39,208 nucleotides of DNA from an uncultured Granulosicoccaceae bacterium (GCA_937951215.1 CALFCE010000399.1:1-39208); one strand, 5' to 3'; shown: positions 29,351-38,694, counted from the first letter of the stretch. A program made the numbers and translations. Notes: generated by a model from the sequence alone, not told the origin.

Positions 29351-29649
29351 TTTTTGTCGCTCCGGAGTGAATTTTGACCAACTGGTGTTAATTTGTCGTG
29401 CTTTTAACGAATGTGTGTGCTATAAAAATAGTTGTTAAGGATCATAAGCTAACGGAGTGTATATGCGTATGAACTTTAACTCAGTTTATGCTTTTTAATG
29501 ATGGAGTCATCGTTTCGACGAGCCGAGATGATCCAGGGTAAGGATCCCCGGCAAGGCCTCAGCACTGATTAACAGGGGCTTCGAAAGGCTTCATGCCGCT
29601 GACCCATCCAGCTGCAGGTCTCCGGACTGTGCCCAGGTTGTGTCTGGTT

Positions 29650-29687
29650 GGCCCAGTTGTCTCTTGTAGGCCCAGTTGTCTCTTGTT
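29650..29687 (+). repeat. 19-bp tandem duplication
   Basis: GGCCCAGTTGTCTCTTGTA / GGCCCAGTTGTCTCTTGTT. Confidence 0.85.
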
Positions 29688-29846
29688 GCTTGGGCACAAC
29701 AGTACAGGCGGATTATCGCCAGATCAACAGCGTCGAAACCGTTTTCGATGTTGAACAGAACCTCCTCCAAGTGGTATTTGAAGTAGGGAAGCTACATCAT
29801 GGCCAAGGACGGCTAAGCTTTTTCCGCAAACCAAAATTTATCAATA

Positions 29847-29891
29847 CCCGTTTTATCCAGCCCCGTTTAATCAATCCCCGTTTTATTTAAT
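29847..29891 (+). repeat. Degenerate 15-bp tandem array
   Basis: CCCGTTTTATCCAGC / CCCGTTTAATCAATC / CCCGTTTTATTTAAT. Confidence 0.6.
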
Positions 29892-30186
29892 CTATGTTTA
29901 TCAATTTTTGGTTTGGTTAAAACCCAGTATTACGGGTTCGTACTGCTCAGACCCTTGGCGTTAATCCAGATCTTGTTACCATAACGAAGTCAGCAAGTGG
30001 GCTCTGATGTTCAACATTCCCGGCGGCAAATCGTCTAAGTGAAAACATCTTTGCACTAAAACTGGGAAAACCTGGAAAAGTAGTCTATGAATTATAAGAG
30101 GCTTTGGGTCCCAACCATCGCTGGCTATGGGCTGTGAGCGACTGCATGACAGCAACACAACTTTTCGACACGACAGAGGAAATTAA

Positions 30187-31257
30187 ATGATCAAACGCTA
30201 TCTTGGAATAACGCTGGTCGCCGCAAGCTTGCTGGTGGTTGGTTGTTCATCTAGTGATGATGAGGGTGATCCCATGGATACCACCACGGGTGGAACCGAG
30301 GGTGGCACAGAAGGTGGTACTGAGGGTGGCACCGAAGGTGGTACTGAGGGTGGCACCGAAGGCGGTACTGAGGGTGGCACCGAAGGCGGTACTGAGGGCG
30401 GCACCGAAGGTGGTACTGAGGGCGGCACCGAAGGTGGTACAACTGGTGCGCCGACCACAACAGGTGGTGGGGACGAAACAACTGGCGGTGGTACATCTCT
30501 TAGCGTTTCCAATGCAACGAATGCGACTGGCGGCGGCAACGCTTCTGTATGGGTAGTTCATGCCAGTGGTAATGGACCCGCACTTGAAATGATTGCTGAT
30601 GGTGACGACACCGTTACATTTTTCGGCTCTCCAACTGATCCGGGTGCACAACTCGCCTATCAGGGTGATACAACCGCTCGTGGTCGTATTGACTTGATTC
30701 AGCTGTCTGTTCCACCTGCAGCCTACGATCTGGATATCATCAACGACTTTTATGCTGGAAACCGATCTCCTGTCGCTGAAGTAGCGCTGGACGCAGGTGC
30801 TGGATCAGCAACGTTGCTGGTTGCCCGTGGAGACATTGGTGATGCGGAAACACCGTTCGAGCTGAGATCCTTCACCGCTGAGCCGAAACCTGATGATCCC
30901 AATAATGCAAAAGTACGGGTCATCCATGCAGCACGAGGCTTGAATATCCTTTTTGGTGGATGTAACTGTGCCACGACCGACCTGGATATATACCTTGATG
31001 TCACTGGTACCGAGCCACTGAGCAGCACTCCAATACCGCTGTCTTATGCTTCTGTGTCTACCGGTTACCTGGAAATAGTCGGTGCGTCCTATACGATCTC
31101 GGCTACCGAGCGCGGTGTCCCGGACAATGTCCGTCTGCAGTTGACGGATATCAATCTGGCTGGTGGAACCGTTACCTCTTTTGTCGTCAAGGATAGAGCT
31201 GGCGGAGTATTCGGTGTCGAAGGTGATGTACTGGGTATCAACGATATCCAGCAGTAG
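30187..31257 (+). CDS. Lipoprotein with TEGG-repeat linker and DUF4397-like domains
   Basis: Signal plus lipobox LLVVGCSSS; 12 TEGG units; VWVVHASGNGPALEM...QLSVPPAAYDLDI and KVRVIHAARGLNILFG...DIYLDVTG resemble DUF4397. Confidence 0.78.
   Translation: MIKRYLGITLVAASLLVVGCSSSDDEGDPMDTTTGGTEGGTEGGTEGGTEGGTEGGTEGGTEGGTEGGTEGGTEGGTEGGTEGGTTGAPTTTGGGDETTGGGTSLSVSNATNATGGGNASVWVVHASGNGPALEMIADGDDTVTFFGSPTDPGAQLAYQGDTTARGRIDLIQLSVPPAAYDLDIINDFYAGNRSPVAEVALDAGAGSATLLVARGDIGDAETPFELRSFTAEPKPDDPNNAKVRVIHAARGLNILFGGCNCATTDLDIYLDVTGTEPLSSTPIPLSYASVSTGYLEIVGASYTISATERGVPDNVRLQLTDINLAGGTVTSFVVKDRAGGVFGVEGDVLGINDIQQ
30295..30438 (+). repeat. 12-bp coding tandem repeat x12 (24-bp higher-order unit)
   Basis: Alternating ACTGAGGGTGGC / ACCGAAGGTGGT units encoding (TEGG)12. 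Confidence 0.95.
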
Positions 31258-31274
31258 CAGTCACCGTACTGAAG

Positions 31275-31303
31275 CAACCGCTGGCCATTTAGGCTAGCGG
31301 TTG
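31275..31303 (+). terminator. Terminator-like hairpin after the lipoprotein gene
   Basis: CAACCGCTGGCC-ATTTA-GGCTAGCGGTTG, 12-bp stem with one non-Watson-Crick pair; weak T tract. Confidence 0.6.
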
Positions 31304-31343
31304 TTCCCGTACAACCTTCCGTACAACAGTAAGATCAAGCTGC

Positions 31344-31363
31344 GGAACCCGATATCGGGTTCC
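31344..31363. repeat. 20-bp perfect palindrome between convergent genes
   Basis: GGAACCCGATATCGGGTTCC. Confidence 0.8.
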
Positions 31364-31401
31364 TTATAGATGGAAGTTGAGTTTTATCAGGCTTTTTGCT
31401 A

Positions 31402-32247
31402 TCAGGCTTTTTTCAGTGCTCTGGCATGGAAGGTCATATGATCGCCAAAGTAGGTAGCAATGAAATGATAGCTGTGGTCGTATCCGTCTCGCAGGTTGTA
31501 GTCGAGAGATAATCCTTGCTTTGCGCATGCCTCTACCAGAGCCTCTGGTGCGAGGTAATCCGCCAAAAACTCATCGTCCCCTCCCTGATCTACCTTCAGC
31601 GGCAGATCGGCAGAACCATTCCCGGCGTTAACCAGACAGGTGGCATCGTAACTTTTCCAGGCTTCAAGATCGTCTCCCAGATAAGCGTCAAAACAGCCTT
31701 TGCCCCAATCACAATTGATCGGGTTGCAGATAGGGGCAAACGCAGAAGCTGATTTGTACATCCCTGGATTTTTCAACGCACAAATCAACGCACCGTGACC
31801 GCCCATGGAATGACCGCTGATGGCCCGCCGTGTACCGTCCAGCGGTAATTTGCTCTCCACCAGCGCCGGCAACTCCGAAACAATATAGTCATACATCTGA
31901 AAGTTCTTTTTCCAGCGTTCGGTGGTGGAATTGACGTAAAACCCTGCGCCATGACCCAGATCATAGCGTTCAGGTTCATCGGGCACGTCATCACCGCGCG
32001 GGCTGGTATCCGGAATGACCAAAGCGATGCCATGTTCTGCCGCATAGCGTTGGGCACCTGCCTTGGTGCGGAAGTTGTCGTCAGTACAGGTTAGGCCTGA
32101 AAGCCAGTACAAAACCGGTACGCTACCGGCAGTGGAAGCTGCCGGCAGGTAAACCGAAAACGTCATTTCACACTGGCAGGTTTTGGACTGGTGGGTATAA
32201 CGATTGAGCCAACCGTCCCACTCCTTTACGGACTCGATTTGTTCCAT
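31402..32247 (-). CDS. fghA: S-formylglutathione hydrolase
   Basis: CEMTFSVYLP, VPVLYWLSGLTCTDDNFRTKAGAQRYAAEHGI, DTSPRGDDVPDE, SGHSMGGHGAL, GYDHSYHFIATY. Confidence 0.95.
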   Translation of the reverse strand: MEQIESVKEWDGWLNRYTHQSKTCQCEMTFSVYLPAASTAGSVPVLYWLSGLTCTDDNFRTKAGAQRYAAEHGIALVIPDTSPRGDDVPDEPERYDLGHGAGFYVNSTTERWKKNFQMYDYIVSELPALVESKLPLDGTRRAISGHSMGGHGALICALKNPGMYKSASAFAPICNPINCDWGKGCFDAYLGDDLEAWKSYDATCLVNAGNGSADLPLKVDQGGDDEFLADYLAPEALVEACAKQGLSLDYNLRDGYDHSYHFIATYFGDHMTFHARALKKA

Positions 32248-33356
32248 CAGAAAGTAACCACTGAACGAATGCTCTCACCCGAGTGCATCAGGTCAAAAGC
32301 GGTGTTGATTTCTTCAATAGGCATGGTGTGCGTGACCATGGTATCCAGTTCGATCTTGCCATCCATGTACTGATCGACGTAGCCTGGCAGCTGGGTTCGA
32401 CCCTTGACACCACCGAAGGCGGTACCTTGCCAGCGTCTACCAGTGACCAGCTGGAAGGGGCGTGTGCTGATTTCCTGACCTGCACCGGCCACACCGATAA
32501 TGGTTGATACACCCCATCCCATGTGACAGCACTCAAGCGCTTCGCGCATCACGTGAACATTACCAATGCATTCAAATGAGTAGTCGACTCCACCATCCGT
32601 CATGTCAACGATTGCCTCGGTCAGGCCAGTGCTCAAGTCCTTCGGGTTTATAAAGTCAGTTGCTCCCAGCGCTTTGGCCATGTCAAATTTGGCCGGATTC
32701 ATATCAATAGCCAGAATACGTCCCGCTTTTGCCATAACAGCACCCTGAATAACCGACAGGCCTATTCCACCCAGCCCGAAAACGGCCACGGTTGAACCAG
32801 GCTCCACCTGAGCTGTGTTGAGGACTGCGCCGATGCCGGTCGTCACACCGCAGCCGAGAAGACACACTTTGTCCAGTGGGGCCGCAGGATTGATTTTGGC
32901 GAGTGCGATTTCAGGTACCACGGTGTATTCAGCGAAAGTGGAACAGCCCATGTAATGGTAGATCGGCTTTCCGTTTTGCGAGAATCGACGCCCACCATCC
33001 GGCATAAATCCGGTCCATACAGTACCGGCGATTTTCTGGCACAGGTTGGTTTTGCTGGATTGGCAAAATTTGCACTCTCCACACTCGGAGATGTACAACG
33101 GGATGACATGGTCGCCCGGTTTGAGATCTTTCACACCGGGCCCGCACTCAACGACTTCGCAGCCACCTTCATGGCCGAGTACTGACGGAAAGACTCCCTC
33201 AGGATCTTCGCCCGACAGGGTAAAGGCATCGGTATGGCAAACACCTGACGCTACCACTTTCAGCAGCACCTCGCCTTCTTTTGGGCCTTCAACATCTATC
33301 ATTTCGATGGAAAGCGGTTTCTTCGCTTCCCAGGCAACGGCAGCCTTCGCTTTCAT
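32247..33356 (-). CDS. frmA: S-(hydroxymethyl)glutathione dehydrogenase / class III alcohol dehydrogenase
   Basis: [69 protein letters not shown]; one-base stop/start overlap with fghA. Confidence 0.96.
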   Translation of the reverse strand: MKAKAAVAWEAKKPLSIEMIDVEGPKEGEVLLKVVASGVCHTDAFTLSGEDPEGVFPSVLGHEGGCEVVECGPGVKDLKPGDHVIPLYISECGECKFCQSSKTNLCQKIAGTVWTGFMPDGGRRFSQNGKPIYHYMGCSTFAEYTVVPEIALAKINPAAPLDKVCLLGCGVTTGIGAVLNTAQVEPGSTVAVFGLGGIGLSVIQGAVMAKAGRILAIDMNPAKFDMAKALGATDFINPKDLSTGLTEAIVDMTDGGVDYSFECIGNVHVMREALECCHMGWGVSTIIGVAGAGQEISTRPFQLVTGRRWQGTAFGGVKGRTQLPGYVDQYMDGKIELDTMVTHTMPIEEINTAFDLMHSGESIRSVVTF

Positions 33357-33561
33357 TAGTTGTCACTCCGTGGTTTAAAATGGCATGAAAATTTTGGTCG
33401 AGAAAGCCTAACAGCATCCGTCCAAGTCGTCGATGTCAGCCCACTGACGAATGCGCGACATTTTTTCTCAATTTTGGTTATTTGGGGTTTTTTAAGCAGC
33501 TTACCACTCTCCGAACGCCATTGCGCTCGGATAAGGGGGCTACAGTCTGCACCAGAGTCTG

Positions 33562-35076
33562 CTATTGAAAGGCGGTTTCGAAGAAGCTGCGCAGCTTGCG
33601 CGAGTGGAGTTTCTCGGGGGACATGGCCGCCAGCCGGCGCAAGGCATTGATGCCTATTTCAAGATGTTGAGCGACCTGCCGGCGATAAAATTCTGATGCC
33701 ATGCCGGGTAGCTTGAGCTCCCCCTGCAGAGGTTTGTCGGACACACAAAGCAGAGTACCGTATGGCACACGTAACCTGAAGCCGTTTGCTGCAATGGTCG
33801 CGGATTCCATGTCCAGAGCGATAGCCCTGGATTGGCTTAGCCGTCGGACGGGCTCCCTCTGGTCCTGTAGCTCCCAGTTGCGATTGTCATTTGAGGCAAC
33901 CGTACCCGTGCGCATAATCTCTTTTAGATCGATGCCATCGAGGCCGGTCACCTCCGCTACTGCTGATTCCAGCGCTTGCTGTATCTCGGCCAGTGCGGGG
34001 ATAGGGACCCAGACCGGGATATCATTGTCGAGCACATGGTCTTCGCGTACGTAGGCATGAGCCAACACGTAATCGCCCAGCCGCTGGGTATTGCGCAAAC
34101 CGGCGCAGTGTCCGAGCATCAGCCATGCATGGGGGCGCAATACCGCTACGTGGTCGGTGATGGTCTTGGCATTGGAAGGCCCTACACCGATGTTAATCAG
34201 TGTGATGCCACGATTGCGTTCAGCCACAAGGTGGTATGCAGGCATTTGAGGCATTCGATCGGGCGCATCGCCGTGGGCTGGAATCTTTGCTCCCCTTGGT
34301 GTCACCACATTTCCGGGTTCAACAAAGCACTGGTATTGCACGTCCCCATCTTTTCCGTCCGCATCCGCCATCAGGGACTTGGCGTAGCGACAGAACTCAT
34401 CGATATAAAACTGGTAGTTGGTGAACAGGATAAAGTTCTGGAAGTGTTCCGTGTTGGTGGCAGAGTAATGCACCAGCCGGTGCAGCGAGTAATCGATGCG
34501 CTGTGCTGGAAAAGGTGCCAAGGGTACTGGCAGCCCGGGGATCGGATCATAGGTACCGTTAACGATGTAGTCGTTAACGTGACTAATGTCGGGTACATCA
34601 AAGCAGTCACGCAGTGATTCGATGTTATTTCCTTGCCCATCCGGATGCGAGGATGCGGTCAGGGCCTCTCCCGGTTCAAGTGCAAAGTGCAAGGGAATAG
34701 GAATGTTTGACTCGGTAATCTGAACTTCCTGGTGATGATTTTCCATTAGCAAGCTGATTTGATCGATCAGATAGCTGCGGAAGAGCAGCGGCGCGGTGAC
34801 CGTTGTTGAATAGCTGCCGGGCTGATCAACATGCCCGTACGACAACCTCGAGCGAGTGTGAGAATAGGAGAAATTCTGAAACACGATTTCCGGGTAGCAC
34901 GCTCGATGTCGCCTGGTCAATGTACCGGCATTGGCCTTTTGCAGATAGGCTTGAAACGAACTTCTGAGAAACTCAGTGTTACGGGTGTATATTTCAGTCA
35001 GATAGTCGACTGCAAGTGATGCATCTTTGAACGAACGGGTGGGGAGTTTTTCCGGGGAAAGAAAAGTCTCTGTCAT
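33562..35076 (-). CDS. amn: AMP nucleosidase
   Basis: TLTRRHRACYPEI, MPAYHLVAERNRGITLINIGVGPSNAKTITDHVAVLRPHAWLMLGHCAGLRNTQRLGDYVLAHAYVREDHVLD. Confidence 0.93.
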   Translation of the reverse strand: MTETFLSPEKLPTRSFKDASLAVDYLTEIYTRNTEFLRSSFQAYLQKANAGTLTRRHRACYPEIVFQNFSYSHTRSRLSYGHVDQPGSYSTTVTAPLLFRSYLIDQISLLMENHHQEVQITESNIPIPLHFALEPGEALTASSHPDGQGNNIESLRDCFDVPDISHVNDYIVNGTYDPIPGLPVPLAPFPAQRIDYSLHRLVHYSATNTEHFQNFILFTNYQFYIDEFCRYAKSLMADADGKDGDVQYQCFVEPGNVVTPRGAKIPAHGDAPDRMPQMPAYHLVAERNRGITLINIGVGPSNAKTITDHVAVLRPHAWLMLGHCAGLRNTQRLGDYVLAHAYVREDHVLDNDIPVWVPIPALAEIQQALESAVAEVTGLDGIDLKEIMRTGTVASNDNRNWELQDQREPVRRLSQSRAIALDMESATIAANGFRLRVPYGTLLCVSDKPLQGELKLPGMASEFYRRQVAQHLEIGINALRRLAAMSPEKLHSRKLRSFFETAFQ

Positions 35077-35153
35077 ATTCTCAACCTTTCGCGATAATTA
35101 TAGCAGTCAGGTGCCACCTTATCAATTCAAGGTTTATCAATTTATGGTTCAGT

Positions 35154-36380
35154 CTATTTCGGTTTTAGGGTTATTGCTTGATCTGTTGAACTCGTTAGCT
35201 GCTCCGTCGGACGTCGGTAGTAGAAATAGACTAGTGATGCAACAGCTGCGATTCCGTAAATTATTTGCAGGCTGAGGCGCTCATCTGCAATCAGGTAAGT
35301 CAATATGGCCAGAAGCAGAAACACGATAAAAACCGCCATTTGGGTGTAATAGCTTTTAACGATCAGATAGTGATTACCTGAGGTGGCATTGGCTATATCG
35401 AAAAATCGTTTGTTAAAAACCAGCCTGAAAAAAGACGTACAAAAAGTGATAAGCAATAATCCCGACACCATCCAGACTGCCGATGTTTCTTCTGACAGCA
35501 TTATCCTGAATGACCAGCCTGCGCAATAGAGCAGCACTGCGAGCTGAAACAGGTATGAGCCGGCAACACGATCAATCGTATTTTTTGCGGTAAAAAACAC
35601 GACACCAAACAAGGCTGCCAGCACGATCACGACAATGCCGAAACTTGCAAAGTTCTGATTGCTGATCAAGAAAAGCGAAATTGTCCACAGGTGGCTTTCG
35701 AGAAACAGAAAAAGGCCATCGATGACAAAGATGCGTCTGGAGTGCAAGGGGTCTCGGTATTGGATCAAGCTTTTCAGATCAATGGATTTCTCGTACCGAA
35801 TTTGCATGATCGGTTGCGGGTGATTGCGGTGGTAAAAGTAGAACGCCATCGCCAGCGTCAAACTCGCAGAGAGCAAGAATATCCATAGAAAATTATCCGT
35901 TTCCAGTAGTAAACCACCAAACAGGATACCGGCCTTGAGGAAAAGGCTGACAAAAATTTGCAGGTTACCGTACTGTCGTCCGGAATTGCTCGATGTCACC
36001 AGCTGCAAAAACAGGCAGCGCTGTGTGGTCCAGAAAAAGCAGTTGTAGAATCCGTTGGCAATAGCCAGCGGGACTATCATGTGATTGGTCGCGCTTGTCT
36101 GCGATGCCAGTGCGACGATCGTCAGTTCCAGAAAGAAGGTCAGCAGCAGCACGGAGATAATACTTTGGTGCCTGGCAACGTGCTCCCAGAGACGCAGGCC
36201 GATGCAAAAACTCAGACCGGAGCCTGACACAAAAAGGCAGATAACCGGTAAAGGCTGTCCCATTTGCCAAAGCCAAACAGGAATGAAGAACGGGAACAAT
36301 CCAATCAGTAGCGAGTGGGCACCCAGAAACTGGTAAAAAAACAGAAATCGGGACTTACCGTTTGTCGCCTGTTTATTCAA
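35154..36380 (-). CDS. MFS-type multi-pass membrane protein, putative transporter
   Basis: About 400 aa with many hydrophobic segments; last gene of a same-strand run with two ATP-grasp genes. Confidence 0.7.
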   Translation of the reverse strand: MNKQATNGKSRFLFFYQFLGAHSLLIGLFPFFIPVWLWQMGQPLPVICLFVSGSGLSFCIGLRLWEHVARHQSIISVLLLTFFLELTIVALASQTSATNHMIVPLAIANGFYNCFFWTTQRCLFLQLVTSSNSGRQYGNLQIFVSLFLKAGILFGGLLLETDNFLWIFLLSASLTLAMAFYFYHRNHPQPIMQIRYEKSIDLKSLIQYRDPLHSRRIFVIDGLFLFLESHLWTISLFLISNQNFASFGIVVIVLAALFGVVFFTAKNTIDRVAGSYLFQLAVLLYCAGWSFRIMLSEETSAVWMVSGLLLITFCTSFFRLVFNKRFFDIANATSGNHYLIVKSYYTQMAVFIVFLLLAILTYLIADERLSLQIIYGIAAVASLVYFYYRRPTEQLTSSTDQAITLKPK

Positions 36381-36445
36381 GCCAGGCTGCTCATCCGGGG
36401 AATGGTCTGACCAGCCTGAGTTGCCAGCGGGGAACGAACAGGCTC

Positions 36446-37366
36446 CTAGAAGGTGTCGTTATCAACAACAGCCAGTTGCTCCATTCGCCCATAAAACCCG
36501 CTCAGATCCTCTTTGTCACCGTAGCGCGGGTAGTCATGCATCTTCATATACGGCCGTGAATTGACTTCCAGCAAGATGCACTTTTGGTCGCCATGAGGCT
36601 GCTCTATGCCGTTCTCGAAAATAACATCGACACCGAGCACATTGGCGTCGAATAGTCGAACAACTTTCTGGAACAGTTCCACGTTCTCTTGCGGCAAGGA
36701 TTTCTTGTCGATAATTTCTACCACCCCACCTGGTGCCAATGCGACGCGGTTAAAGAGATAGATTCGTTCTCCAGCAGCCGGCACGCTGGATAAATCCAGG
36801 CCTTGCTTTTTGAGGTAATTTGAAACCGCCTGACTCTTTTTTATCGGATAGATCGTTGGGTGAAGCTGCATTTCCTGTCTGATCTTGTTTTCCTGATCAA
36901 TCAAATCGTCGATTGAGTGCTGGCCGTCACCATCAATGAAAGGCGGGTAGCGCCTGATCACCGAAACGATTTCGTCTTTGGTCGTCAGCACTCGATAGTT
37001 GGCTCCCAGCAGGTATTGCTCCACCACGCTGGTAGGCCACCACACTTTAACCATCAGGGCTGCTTTCCAGAGCTCAGCATAGTTGGTTATCGGAAAATGG
37101 CTGCCGCGTGAAAAACCGCTGACGTTAGGCTTGATGACCAAAGGGAAGCCGTGCTGATCTGCAAATTTTTTGGCTGTCCAGGGATTCAGGAATATTTTTC
37201 CTTTGGCGTGCGGAACCTGGTTCTCGCTGAACATGTCGCGTGCCTGCGCCTTGGAGCGACAGCTTTTTCTGACCTGCAGCGAGTTGTAGTTGCTGCATCC
37301 ATCCATGTATTTTTTGCTGATCCATGCATACAGCCACTTTTTGGGAGAATTCATTTTATGTCTCAC
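36446..37366 (-). CDS. ATP-grasp protein resembling the cyanophycin synthetase/GshAB ATP-grasp domain
   Basis: FPLVIKPNVSGFSRGSHFPI, VVEQYLLGANYRVLTTKDEIVSVIRRYPPFIDGDGQHSIDDLIDQEN, NVLGVDVIFENG...CILLEVNSRPYMKMHD. Confidence 0.75.
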   Translation of the reverse strand: MRHKMNSPKKWLYAWISKKYMDGCSNYNSLQVRKSCRSKAQARDMFSENQVPHAKGKIFLNPWTAKKFADQHGFPLVIKPNVSGFSRGSHFPITNYAELWKAALMVKVWWPTSVVEQYLLGANYRVLTTKDEIVSVIRRYPPFIDGDGQHSIDDLIDQENKIRQEMQLHPTIYPIKKSQAVSNYLKKQGLDLSSVPAAGERIYLFNRVALAPGGVVEIIDKKSLPQENVELFQKVVRLFDANVLGVDVIFENGIEQPHGDQKCILLEVNSRPYMKMHDYPRYGDKEDLSGFYGRMEQLAVVDNDTF

Positions 37367-37443
37367 AGGTCTGGAACGCTGGCGAAGACGTTTCTACAAC
37401 TTGGGGTCAGCAATAACCGCCGGTAGCAGCATTTGCTGACCAG

Positions 37444-38289
37444 CTATAGAAAACTTCGCAATACCATGCCGATCGGGCGAGTTCTGCGGCTGTAGAGCAT
37501 CATCCTGGTGAATACCGGATGGGATGGCTGGCTGGAGGGTATAGCCCGGGTTGCACGTGCGAGAGATCGACCGACTCGCAAGATGAATTTCAGTTTGCGT
37601 TGCCAGGTATAGCTGCGGTCCAGCAGGTTGATCGGCATGGGGGTAAACAGGTTCAACTCGATAACGTGAAAGTTGCCGGCAATAAGATCCTCCAGGGAAT
37701 CTGCTCTGACGCTGAGTCTGGATTGGCCAAATTTGCCAATTTCCTTTTTATATGAGATCAGGCGTTGCAGATCGCCCAGGCTGAACTGGTGGGTAATATC
37801 GCGATAGTCCGTGTCAGCGTTATTGATGCTGTTGATCGGATACTGATCCGTTGTGTTGATGGCTTCAGTGACGGTGACAACATCAGCGTAGTCGAAGCTG
37901 GAATCGGCGAAGGTTGAGAAGATTTCAAACTCGCGCCGTTCTGTCGCGGCTTGCTGGACAATGTAAGTGGTATCTGCGGAAGCAAGTCGAAATTTTATGC
38001 GTTCGAGTGCGTGCTCGTCATCGGCACGCTCGATACCATTACCGTTTTGTCCCCATTCAGGCTTGATAAATACCGGGTAATGGCTGGTTTTGAAGTCGTC
38101 AGACAGACGTTGCTGCAGAAGCTGCCACTTGTGCGGAACCATCTTGTCTATGGCAATTTTTGAGAAAATACCTTTATCCCGCGAGAACAAGCGCGCATTG
38201 ATCTGGAAGTATTTCCATGGCGCGGTACGCAGCCGCAAACAACAAAGGATGTAGCAGCCAACGATAAGCGCAGAGATAAAACTTTTCAT
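37444..38289 (-). CDS. ATP-grasp-like protein, divergent, with N-terminal hydrophobic segment
   Basis: HYPVFIKPEWGQNGNGIERADDEHALERI (ATP-grasp Lys/Gly loop) and HVIELNLFTPMPINLLD (terminal E-x-N motif). Confidence 0.6.
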   Translation of the reverse strand: MKSFISALIVGCYILCCLRLRTAPWKYFQINARLFSRDKGIFSKIAIDKMVPHKWQLLQQRLSDDFKTSHYPVFIKPEWGQNGNGIERADDEHALERIKFRLASADTTYIVQQAATERREFEIFSTFADSSFDYADVVTVTEAINTTDQYPINSINNADTDYRDITHQFSLGDLQRLISYKKEIGKFGQSRLSVRADSLEDLIAGNFHVIELNLFTPMPINLLDRSYTWQRKLKFILRVGRSLARATRAIPSSQPSHPVFTRMMLYSRRTRPIGMVLRSFL

Positions 38290-38342
38290 TTTCAGTTTAG
38301 GCTCGCGAGGCGTTAGTAGTAGACCGAACCGTTTACGGCAGA

Positions 38343-38348
38343 ATTATA
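38343..38348 (-). promoter_or_regulatory. Candidate -10 box for the ATP-grasp/MFS run
   Basis: Perfect TATAAT on the minus strand, 53 nt upstream of the 38289 start; no good -35 seen. Confidence 0.35.
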
Positions 38349-38466
38349 ATAGGAATTCCAGTCTAAGCACGATAGAAAAATCACCTGAACCCCTCCCATT
38401 TTTATGATTTTGCTCTCAGGCACTGCTATCAGATCAGCCTTGGGGATCGCCAAGCTGAACTGAACC

Positions 38467-38691
38467 TTAAATTCCCGTTGGTTCGAGCGCTTTTCGAGTC
38501 AAATGCTGCTGGCAGCCATGAGCATTCAGACGCGGATACATGTGTTTGGTTCCCGAACTTCTATAGAGATTTTTCCACACGCTGTCCAACAGGCTGACCT
38601 GACTTTCGAACATTGAAGATTCAGGATCGAAATCTGCAGGAACTGTATGAATATAGTAAAAAAATCCATATTTGCCGAACGCGAGTAACAT
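38467..38691 (-). CDS. Possible 74-aa protein of unknown function
   Basis: ATG three nt after the protease stop codon; no recognised domain and weak RBS. Confidence 0.25.
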   Translation of the reverse strand: MLLAFGKYGFFYYIHTVPADFDPESSMFESQVSLLDSVWKNLYRSSGTKHMYPRLNAHGCQQHLTRKALEPTGI

Positions 38692-38694
38692 GAT

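Noticed and set aside
30295-30438. Regular repeats as a CRISPR array
   Set aside because: Contiguous 12-bp coding repeats without unique spacers.
30198-30651. Several overlapping ORFs on both strands (VPPSVPPS..., APKVVLRV..., PQYHLRCR...)
   Set aside because: Artefacts of a stop-free 12-bp repeat open in multiple frames.
31402-33356. Functional coupling of the formaldehyde detoxification pair to the DMGDH-like gene at 11438
   Set aside because: About 18 kb apart with unrelated genes between; glutathione-dependent formaldehyde oxidation is widespread, so there is no evidence for a specific link.
34562-34582. GTTAACGA-TGTAG-TCGTTAAC hairpin
   Set aside because: Lies inside amn coding sequence with no other support.
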